Source: Salticus scenicus
Lineage: Eukaryota; Arthropoda; Arachnida; Araneae; Salticidae
Direction of reading: 5' to 3'
NCBI GenBank assembly: GCA_963930645.1
Contig: OZ005653.1
Coordinates: 114,448,259-114,512,258 of the forward strand
Length of the DNA: 64,000 nt
Under the pieces are notes generated by a model. The model saw only the letters and a list, made by a program, of their open reading frames with translations, was not told where the DNA came from and did no database searches. This document shows, piece after piece, positions 57,401-64,000 of the stretch; the stretch's first letter is position 1; each line of letters starts with the position of its first letter. The translations under genes and the position numbers were made by a program.

Positions 57401-57490
57401 ACTTTGAAACAACAGAAATAAAATAGTTTCTTTAGCTAGTAAATTAATCTAAACAAGTGCCCCTCTCTCTCTTTTTATCTCGTAACCACT
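50557..57490. other. Internal region of the LTR element, no recognisable genes
   Basis: About 6.9 kb of AT-rich sequence with A-rich plus strand. Contains (TA)n at about 51374-51426, poly-A/T runs, and GT repeats near 52319-52331 and 52551-52564. All frames are short. The longest, minus 57277-56873 (134 codons, starting MKYFLNDSGICKYSMNDLPI), lies about 230 bases after the primer-binding site. It has ordinary composition but no motif known to me. No zinc knuckle, DSG/DTG, YxDD or integrase motif is visible on either strand. Confidence 0.6.
56873..57277 (-). CDS. Leader ORF of the LTR element, unidentified
   Basis: A 134-codon ATG-started frame near the 5' side of the non-autonomous element, GC-richer than the rest of the inside. 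It contains several Cys and aromatic residues but no recognised domain and no zinc-knuckle spacing. It may be a relic of gag, a captured host fragment, or chance. Its position downstream of the primer-binding site, in the sense direction, is the only support. Confidence 0.25.
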   Translation of the reverse strand: MKYFLNDSGICKYSMNDLPIVFYFDAMVSPNYWKFLRCNFSLTTGARHFIPSQSRWTSFSISRAGVSPSSSHTVCYGGSHSECCKLVFMWSDGMTSIFFIVRLLDIFQVINGFMFTELINIRTLVERKKLRVVK

Positions 57491-57492
57491 CT

Positions 57493-57510
57493 GAAGAGGT
57501 CTGGCACCAA
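57493..57510 (-). promoter_or_regulatory. Primer-binding site candidate
   Basis: Minus strand TTGGTGCCAGACCTCTTC, with TGG beginning 5 bases inside the 5' LTR. The complement would end ...CCA as tRNA 3' ends do. I cannot assign the tRNA. Confidence 0.6.
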
Positions 57511-57514
57511 AGTT

Positions 57515-58399
57515 TATCAAGAAGATTCCGAAGAAGACTTGAGCTATAGTATAAGAATCGCAATAAAACTCCAGGAACAGTGAACTTTAGGCCGTGAGGA
57601 AATAAGAATCAATAATTTTGCAGCAATCATCTTTATTTAATCAGCATGAAAATCAAGAAAGTCTATAATAAAAAGTACTATTTCCAAATATCTATTATAA
57701 AGTTTAACAGACATACAGAGGGTTAGATGAGAGAGAGAGAGGGCTTCGCGATTACGTGTTGTTACGTCAAGATTTAAGAGCGAATTCTTGAAGTTGATTC
57801 TATTGCAACTCAGATCAGACTCTTGAATTACGCCAAGAGTTTTGAAAAAGTGCCAAATTTATAGCCAAAGATATTCCTTTGTTTGTAGAATAATTTAATG
57901 TAAATATTTTGAACTTAGCACGACCGTTAAAAAACTAACGCCAATCCTCAATGCCAAACTTTATCGCCAGAAGGCCGTTATTTAAGGGAGACACTCAGAC
58001 TAGGATTTATTGCACATCCCGTGATAAAAAAAATATAAATTACTCTTTAATGATATTAGAACGGAAATGTATTGCTTAATTTAGCTTCGAATAAATAAAC
58101 ATACGCAATTTAAAAGAATGAAAATGTAATTATGTATCCAACGGCTTATGACTGGAAATAATATTATTTTTATATTTTATTTATTAAATGATTTAGAAGA
58201 GCTTATAAATGTCATTTAAAAGGAAAGTATTATTAGAATTAAGATATTTATTATAGACAAAAGCGAATAAATAAAAGTAATTTAGAATTTCGTTATCTAT
58301 TTTTATTAGCTATTTAATTTATTGAAAATATAATAATTATTTATTGCCTTTATTTAAAGCTGTAATTAAAATTAATATATGTGAAGGAACGACTTCACA
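57515..58399 (-). repeat. 5' LTR of the non-autonomous element
   Basis: Same sequence as 49659-50544. Near-identity of the two LTRs implies a young insertion, younger than the Helitron it interrupts. Confidence 0.9.
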
Positions 58400-58404
58400 T
58401 GGAT

Positions 58405-59680
58405 TCTTTTTTTTTTTTTGGGTGCAGCAGGTGGAACTGGCAAAACATTCCTTATTTCGCTAATTCTCACCGAAATACGATCAAATAATGGCATCGCATT
58501 GGCTATTGCATCATCTGGCATTGCGGCAACTTTATTGGATGGACGCAGAACAGCTCATTCATTATTTAAACTGCCACTAAATATTCAAAATAACCCAGAC
58601 GCAGTGTGCAACATAAAAAAACAATCGTCCATGGCCACAGTGCTGAAATAGTGTAAAATTCTTATCTGGGATGAATGCACTATGGCACACAAACATTCAA
58701 TTGAGGCGTCGAACAGGACATTGAAAGATATAAAAAACAACGACAAACTATTTGGCGGCACTCTGTTACTCTTTTCAGGTGATTTCAGACAACCACTTCC
58801 CGTTATTCCGCGTTCAACATACGCTGATGAGATCAACGCGTGCTTAAAATCATCGACATTGTGGCGTAATGTTGAAAAAGTACAACTGAAAGTAAATTTG
58901 TGCGTTCAAAAGCTTCAAGAGCCATCCGCTGAAACATTCTCAAAACAATTGTTAGATATCGGCGATGGAAAAGTTACTACAGATGAAACTGGATGCATAA
59001 AATTACCGAACGATTTCTGCACAATCATTGATTCTCAAGATGTTCTTATTGACCAGATATTTCCCGATGTACACAGACGATACACAAATCATGAGTGGCT
59101 GGTAGAAAGAGCAATTTTAGCAGCAAAAAATGTGGACGTCAACGAATTGAATCTCAAGATACAACATTTGTTACCAGGAGACTTGGTGTCATACAAATCT
59201 AATGATACAGTTTGCGATGCCACCGAAGCTGTAAATTATCCAACAAAGTTTTTAAACTCATTGGATTTACCAGGCATGCCACCGCATATTTTACAACTGA
59301 AGGTTGGATCTCCGGTTATTTTGTTTCGTAATTTAAACCCACCACGGTTATGCAACGGCACGCGATTAGTCATAAAAAAATTAATGAAAAACGTTATCGA
59401 AGCCATCATTTTAAATGACAAATTCCGAGGTGAAAATTTATTACTACTGCGAATCCCTATTATACCCACAGATGTGCCAATTCAATTTAAACGCCCTCAA
59501 TTTCCAATTAGATTGGCATTTGCAATGACTATCAATAAGTCTCAGTGCCAAATGATGTCTGTCTGTGGCTTAGATTTGAGCACATCATGTTTTTCACACG
59601 GACAATTATACGTGGCTCTCGAGTGGGCAAACCATCCAGTTTGTTTATATTGGTGAAAGATGGGATAACAAAATTATTGT
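58405..59680 (+). pseudogene. Helitron protein fragment 3 (PIF1-like helicase)
   Basis: Superfamily 1 helicase of a Helitron. The T-run (58407-58419) leaves the join out of frame with fragment 2. Walker A GAAGGTGKTF is at 58421. ASSGIAATLLDGRRTAHSLF follows. An in-frame TAG at 58649 interrupts between VLK and CKILIWDECTMAHK (Walker B). Later motifs are LLFSGDFRQPLPVIPR, GSPVILFRNLNPPRLCNGTR and FAMTINKSQ, then CFSHGQLYVAL. A one-base loss near 59613 shifts the last part, whose true frame reads RVGKPSSLFILVKDGITKLL. The protein is inactive because of one stop and at least two frameshifts, but it covers the helicase from Walker A to its C-terminus. Confidence 0.93.
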
Positions 59681-59689
59681 ACACTCTGT

Positions 59690-59957
59690 TGCATTAAGGG
59701 ATTGATATTGTTTTTTAGCAATATTGTTATAAGTAGCGATATGTATATAATTTTAAAGAATCAATTTTAATAAATTAAAAAGATAAATGATTGGTGTTTT
59801 GTTATTTTTATATTCTTTCACCGTTCACAGCGCTCCATACATCTTCCACTTATATACCACATCCTTACACACTTACAATAAGTTAGTTATTTTTTTCTAG
59901 CAAAATATTCTCTAGAAATAATTTATATGACAAAACAACGTTTGTCGGGTCAGCTAG
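59690..59957 (+). other. Helitron 3' non-coding end
   Basis: Contains TACAGCGCTCC-like sequence and ATATACCACATCCTTACACA, shared with the end at 63319-63457. It closes with the hairpin GACAAA-ACAACG-TTTGTC and CTAG. The hairpin is the Helitron transposition terminator. Confidence 0.85.
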
Positions 59958-60119
59958 TATATATATATATTTCTTTTGTGCGTGTGTATGTCACTGAACT
60001 CCTCCTAAACGGATGGACCGACTTTAATGAAATTTTTTGTGTGTCTTCAGGTGGATTCGAGAATGGTTTAGATTTACAATTCAGTTCAATCGGATAATTG
60101 GATCAAAATATATCAAATA

Positions 60120-60560
60120 AAAACTCCATTTTAACTTTAAAATGATTAAAAAGAAAAATATATTTGATGCAAAAGTAAACAAAATTCACGTTTATTTATT
60201 ATTTTTCCGGAAATAATATATTTTTAATTTCGAGTGATAAATAATAAAAATTAGAAAAAAAATAATATACTATGAAAATATTCGCGTGTAAATATATATT
60301 TTCATAGAGATACTTGGTATTAGCTTAAAATTTTTATTTAATTTAGTAGTACTTTTCTTTTCAACAGTAAAACAAAATTTTTCGTTTTAATTGATACTTT
60401 ATATGTAACTTATAAAGGTTCTTTTATGTTTTCACCTTAATTGTGAATAGTAATAATTTCGAATTTATTAGAATTTTTTATTTTTATTTTGTATGTATCA
60501 TAATACAGTTTTTAGTGCTAGAGGCCTATTTCAGTCGGTACAGCGTTGTCGAATTTTTAT
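60120..60560 (+). other. AT-rich inside of the second Helitron
   Basis: Non-coding. CTATTTCAGTCGGT occurs twice (about 60527 and 60589), flanking the start of the minisatellite. Confidence 0.55.
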
Positions 60561-60625
60561 ACGTCACTCTTAATAGTGCTAAGGGACTATTTCAGTCGGT
60601 TTATTGAATGGGGATTTATTGAATG

Positions 60626-60790
60626 AAGTCCCCCCCCAAGGCCCAACTTTGACATGAGTCCCCCCCAGGCCCAACTTTGACATGAGTCCCCCCCAAGATA
60701 CAACTTTGACATGAGTCCCCCCAAGGTACAACTTTGACATGAGTCCCCCCCCCAAGGCACACCTTTGACATGAGTCCCCCCAAGGCACAC
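60626..60790. repeat. C-rich minisatellite, about 30-bp unit, about 5.5 copies
   Basis: The unit is a C-run, AAGG.ACAACTTTGACATGAGT, repeated with small changes (AGGCCC, AAGATA, AAGGTA, AAGGCA). C-run length varies from 6 to 9. It yields three overlapping Gly-rich minus-strand frames that are not genes. Confidence 0.92.
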
Positions 60791-60816
60791 CTCCCCCTCA
60801 CTGGGAAAAAGAGAAA

Positions 60817-60978
60817 AAACGTTTTGCGGCTATAAGACAGTTTGGACTTACAACGTTATTTGTTACAGTATCTGCAGCTGAAACACATTGGTTTGATTTA
60901 ATGAAAACTTTATCATTGAATTTAGATCGTCACGAATTAACTAAAGAAGAATTTATCGATATTAACAAGTTTAGCAGT
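60817..60978 (+). pseudogene. Helitron protein fragment (N-terminal helper region)
   Basis: An open stretch reads RFAAIRQFGLTTLFVTVSAA, then ETHWFDLMKTL and HELTKEEFIDINKF. 'IRQLG.P..FVT.SAAE..W' is a signature just before the Rep domain in Helitron proteins. It has no start codon and stops shortly after. This segment is missing from the large Helitron at 40587. Confidence 0.75.
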
Positions 60979-61068
60979 AGGCCTCTGGCACTAAATTAAA
61001 ATCTGTCAATGTCAGATTTTCATGTTTTAAATAATGAAATAATGTCGTGTCTGTATAATTTTTATTTA

Positions 61069-61107
<39 letters not shown>

Positions 61108-61113
61108 TTTTTT

Positions 61114-61262
61114 TTGTATGGAACAGCTTTAATTTGGAAAAATTTGAAATTTGGCACCGAAGTAGTACGGACGTTTCTCACCAAGATCGTCAGTTACGTA
61201 ATTGAGATAGCCATGTTAATTCATTGCAAAAATTGCCAAAAATATTTAAAGTGGACAAGGGA
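61114..61262 (+). repeat. Repeat shared with 62524-62690
   Basis: ATTTGAAATTTGGCACCGAAGTAG is shared in outline, as are GATAGCCATxTxAATTCATxGC and AAATATTTAAAGT. The two sit at equivalent places in the second and third Helitron copies. Confidence 0.8.
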
Positions 61263-61533
61263 GGGGGGAGGTCTATACTAAAGTTGTGCCTTTGTATTTA
61301 TCTTTATATATATATTTCTTTTGTGCGTGTGTATCTCACTGAACGGCTGGACCGAGTTTAATGAAATTTTTTGTGTGTCTTCAGGAGGATTCGAGAATGG
61401 TTTAGATTTACAATTCAGTCCAATTTAAATAGTTTATTTAATTAATTTATCACTTATAAATTGTTGTTGATTTTGGAATGTTTCACATTGGATCCGGCAG
61501 ACTGCGCTACGATCGTAGTATCGAATAATCAAT

Positions 61534-62217
61534 AATACGCAAGCGAAGTGATGATGTCACTGGCCGTCCGTGGATGCAAGAAAAATATTCCCTATGTTAA
61601 TCGCTCATTGGATTTTTTGTAAAGAATTACTAAAAATCGAGGAAAATTATTTCCTGATTTTATTCCCCATATTTGGGTATAGATATGTATTAGTTATCAC
61701 GTGCATGCGTTAGATTGAGTTGTTTTTGCTGTAAAATTGATAAAATTTGAATTTTTAATCTCAAAACTCTGTCATCCTTGGCGGAAAAAAAAATATCGCC
61801 ATATCATCTGGCGATCATATTTAATTTCTTTCAAAAATAATGGTTATTTCAACAACTTATATTAAGAGAGTAATGAATAATATGAAATAATTTCGTACAA
61901 TACATATTACAAAAATATACATCTGGCATGTATATTTTCGTATTACGTTTTTGATCGCCAAATACAAAAAACACCAAGGAAGACAGAGTTTTGAAATTTA
62001 AAATTAAAATTTTGTCAATTTGAGAGCAAAATAACTCAATCTAACACATGCATACCTAATACACATCTATACCCAAATACGGGGATTAAAATCGAGAAAT
62101 AATTTTCCTCGATTTTTAATATTTTTTTAGAAAATATCCAATGGAAGATTAACATAGGAAATCTTTTTCTTGCATTCACTGACGGTCAGTGACGTTACAC
62201 TTCGCTTGCGTATATTC
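61534..62217. mobile_element. Foldback element inside the third Helitron, 684 bp
   Basis: AATACGCAAGCGAAGTG at the left is inverted at the right end (CACTTCGCTTGCGTATATT). The arms pair, with substitutions, over about 300 bp (for example AAAATCGAGGAAAATTATTT and TATTTGGGTATAGAT on both sides). No coding capacity; superfamily unknown. Confidence 0.8.
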
Positions 62218-62523
62218 TATTGTAATTCCAGTTTGTCCCGACAGTTGGTGCTGCGATCAAATTCAGGAAAATATTTTGTAACTTCGTGTTATTATTGTTA
62301 TACAAAAAATTGTGTCCTAATTGAAATATTACATCAAGATGTAATTAGTGTTTGAAGAGTTTTGAAGTGTGCATAAAAAACTATACATTTTGCAAATTTA
62401 GTGCGGAATTGGAGTGAGTATTTTATATAATTTTCTATCAAATTTACACGCGCGTTGATTAACAACCACCCTAACCTACTAATTTATTTGTGTAGCTAAT
62501 TTATTATATTTTATTTATTTATT
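62218..62523. other. Non-coding inside of the third Helitron
   Basis: No motif recognised. Confidence 0.5.
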
Positions 62524-62691
62524 TTTTGAATGGAACATCTTTAGTATCGGATCCCTTTGGCAAAATTTGAAATTTGGCACCGAAGTAGCTCGGACGCTTC
62601 TCGCGAAGATCTTCAGTTCCACAGTTGAGATAGCCATTTCAATTCATCGCAAAAATGGCTTAAAATATTTAAAGTCACCAAAGGGGTCCCA

Positions 62692-62838
62692 ATTTGTGGC
62701 TTGGATTTAGAAAATCTGTGCTTTTCTCACGGCCAATTATATGTTGCGTGTTCCAGGGTTGGAAAACCTTCGAATTTGTTTGTGTATACTCCTTAAGGAT
62801 TAACCAAAAGTATTGTACATCCAATGGCATTACGATAA
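62692..62838 (+). pseudogene. Helitron helicase C-terminus fragment
   Basis: Reads ICGLDLENLCFSHGQLYVAC, then SRVGKPSNLFVYTP, an in-frame TAA at 62794, then GLTKSIVHPMALR and the natural stop. These are the last motifs (V and VI) of Helitron PIF1-like helicases. Apart from the TAA this copy is closer to the family pattern than the 59.6-kb copy. Confidence 0.85.
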
Positions 62839-63209
62839 ATTAAGTTTTTGTAGATTAAAAAAATATACCTGTTATAAAATAAATTGAGTTTCAACTTTTT
62901 CACCTTTAATTAAAACGAGTTTAAGTTTTTATTTAATACGAACTCTACATTTCACTTCTCTCATACTATACACATACTCACATGCATCGATTGATTAAAT
63001 TGTAAATGTACATGTAATGATGTTAGATATTGTAATAACTTTTTGATAAACATTTTCATCAAATCGGTCCAGATTGTTACAGCTTATTCAAAAAAGACGG
63101 AATTTTCATGTGAAATTCGTTGCTATCAGAGATTCTTTCATAAATTGAAATATTTGCCGAATGAAATACAATTTTGTGCTGTTCGACATTCAGCGGAGGT
63201 TTTAAATAA

Positions 63210-63266
63210 CAAGTAGCAAGTAGAAAGTACCAAGTAGCAAGTAGCAAGTAGCAAGAAGCAAGTAGC
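63210..63266. repeat. Short tandem repeat CAAGTAG
   Basis: About eight imperfect 7-bp units. Confidence 0.85.
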
Positions 63267-63429
63267 GAAAATTCGGTAATTATGTCTTTTTTGTTATAAT
63301 CGGTACGTTATAATCAGTCACCGTTTACAGCGCTCCATACCTGTTTCACTTATATACCACATCCTTACACATTTACAGTAAGTTAGTTATTTTTTTCTAG
63401 CAAAATATTGTCTAGAAATAATTAATATG

Positions 63430-63457
63430 ACAAAACAACGTTTGTCAGGTCAGCTAG
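63430..63457 (+). terminator. Helitron 3' hairpin and CTAG end
   Basis: Stem GACAAA/TTTGTC, loop ACAACG, then 10 bases and CTAG. The same sequence at 59930-59957 differs by one base (GGG versus AGG). Confidence 0.85.
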
Positions 63458-63469
63458 TATATATATATA

Positions 63470-63656
63470 TTAGGTGTACCGGAAAGTTCGGTCGTTTTGA
63501 ATTAAAATACTGACATCGGAAATTTATCCTGGATAAAATTTAAGATATTCTTAGGTAACTTATAAGATGGTTATTTGTAAAGTACCATGTAAACACTTAA
63601 ACAAAAATTTCTGGTTTCATTTTATTAATTCAAAACGACATAACTTTCCGGTACAC

Positions 63657-63660
<4 letters not shown>
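63470..63660. mobile_element. 191-bp mariner-type MITE
   Basis: TTAGGTGTACCGGAAAGTTC at the left and its diverged complement (ACTTTCCGGTACACCTAA) at the right, flanked by TA. The inner TTTTGAATTAA is also inverted. It sits in the (TA)n just outside the third Helitron. Confidence 0.9.
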
Positions 63661-63695
<35 letters not shown>

Positions 63696-64000
63696 ATTAT
63701 GGGAGAAAAACTTTTTAATTTTTCTTCACACACAAAACATAGCTTTCGTAAAATTTTCTATCTGGTTTTCTGTATATTTGTGCGTTTTAAAATGTCCCGG
63801 AGACGATTTGATCATTTTTAGAAAATATCTGCTAGTAAGTTTTGACAAATTTTTGTAAGCTATTTTTATCGAAGAAGTGCAGAGAATCCTCAATATTAAC
63901 ATTTGGTTAATTCATGGTATCTATTATTGTCGTGTAATTATTTATACATATGTAAAGCAGCTGATATCGTTGCAATGCCGCAATATACTCTCTTTAAAGA
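63661..64000. other. (TA)n and non-coding sequence to the window end
   Basis: (TA)n at 63661-63690. No gene recognised in the rest. Confidence 0.6.

Larger units (their letters stand above)
49659..58399 (-). mobile_element. Non-autonomous LTR retrotransposon (LARD-like), 8741 bp
   Basis: Near-identical 886- and 885-bp direct repeats bound a 6.97-kb inside. TGGAT flanks both ends (49654-49658 and 58400-58404). On the minus strand the LTRs start TGTGAAGTCG and end CTTGATA. A primer-binding-like TGGTGCCAGACCTC lies 5 bases after the 5' LTR, and a purine tract GGGGAGAAA precedes the 3' LTR. No gag, RT or integrase motif is found inside. It fits a large retrotransposon derivative mobilised in trans. 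Confidence 0.85.
40587..59957 (+). mobile_element. Helitron, split by nested insertions
   Basis: The 5' end starts TCTTTATATATATATTTC after an A, then TTGTGCGTGTGTATGTCACT, a 5' end I know from arthropod Helitrons. The 3' end has a hairpin GACAAA/TTTGTC, then GGTCAGCTAG, ending CTAG at 59957 and followed by T. Insertion between A and T with TC...CTAG ends is diagnostic. Coding remnants in order are 41106-41323, 48531-49653 and 58405-59680. The gaps between them are an inverted-repeat element (41324-48530) and an LTR element (49659-58399). The N-terminal zinc finger and HUH/Rep catalytic part are missing, so it cannot move on its own. Confidence 0.85.
59958..61300 (+). mobile_element. Second Helitron copy, head-to-tail, truncated
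   Basis: Directly after CTAG the sequence reads TATATATATATATTTC, then TTGTGCGTGTGTATGTCACT and ACTCCTCCTAAACGG, the Helitron 5' end minus its first few bases. A Rep-region fragment lies at 60817-60978. No 3' hairpin or CTAG precedes the next copy at 61301, so this copy is 3' truncated. Confidence 0.7.
61301..63457 (+). mobile_element. Third Helitron copy, non-autonomous, complete ends
   Basis: Starts TCTTTATATATATATTTC after A at 61300 and ends with hairpin GACAAA/TTTGTC, then AGGTCAGCTAG at 63457, followed by T. It is 2157 bp long. The only coding trace is the last part of the helicase (62692-62838). Ends closely match those of the 40587-59957 copy, so the same machinery could have moved both. 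Confidence 0.9.

Noticed and set aside
49659..58399. The 886-bp direct repeats as a duplication of Helitron sequence
   Set aside because: They have a 5-bp target duplication, primer-binding-like site and purine tract, and interrupt the Helitron frame, so they are LTRs.
60579..60801. Three overlapping minus-strand Gly/Cys-rich ORFs as a silk-like or Gly-rich protein
   Set aside because: All three frames are made by the 30-bp minisatellite and end with it; no start context or flanking coding sequence.
1..64000. A defence, biosynthetic or other multi-gene system
   Set aside because: No cluster of intact non-TE genes exists in the window; the only intact enzymes are the BEL polyprotein and the Tc1 transposase.

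Overview
The window is AT-rich eukaryotic DNA from an animal. Long (TA)n, (TAA)n and poly-A/T runs, Tc1/mariner, Helitron and BEL/Pao elements, and no bacterial-style operons all fit an arthropod. A spider or other chelicerate is my best guess from general familiarity with such repeats; the sequence does not prove it. I found no complete host gene. Nearly everything interpretable is a transposable element (TE) or its debris.

Layout. 1-0.71 kb: terminal part of a pogo-like DNA transposon running off the left edge. 0.72-8.2 kb: AT-rich DNA, a 191-bp tandem duplication and one unexplained 130-codon ORF. 8.46-12.84 kb: tandem array of an unclassified repeat with 688-bp short and about 1.1-1.3-kb long units. 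13.29-15.14 kb: decayed Tc1-family element. 17.7-19.65 kb: BEL/Pao gag remnant and a repeat carrying a hammerhead-ribozyme-like motif. 20.67 kb: MITE (short non-autonomous DNA transposon). 22.0-23.8 kb: GC-richer stretch of unknown origin. 24.9-25.9 kb: SINE-like sequence and a lone LTR with a possible primer-binding site. 26.48-27.81 kb: broken mariner. 28.08-28.65 kb: TIR element. 28.69-30.37 kb: Tc1 transposon with an intact transposase. 30.46-33.90 kb: nested MITEs, a retroposon and a 204-bp palindrome. 34.49-38.74 kb: element with about 285-bp inverted ends enclosing more copies of the 8.46-kb repeat. 39.24 kb: palindromic MITE.

40.59-59.96 kb is a nest. A Helitron (5' TC, 3' hairpin plus CTAG) was split by an inverted-repeat element with hammerhead-like motifs (12-bp target duplication). 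That element was then split by an intact BEL/Pao retrotransposon (440-bp LTRs, 5-bp duplication CTGTA, one 1743-codon ORF). Separately, the Helitron helicase was split just before Walker A by an 8.74-kb LTR element (886-bp LTRs, duplication TGGAT) with no recognisable gag-pol. 59.96-63.46 kb: two more Helitron copies head to tail, one holding a 684-bp foldback. 63.47 kb: a mariner-type MITE in the TA tract just after a Helitron end.

Intact enzymes are the BEL/Pao polyprotein and the Tc1 transposase. All other coding traces carry stops, frameshifts or truncations. The window is best read as TE strata whose relative ages can be ordered from insertion junctions.
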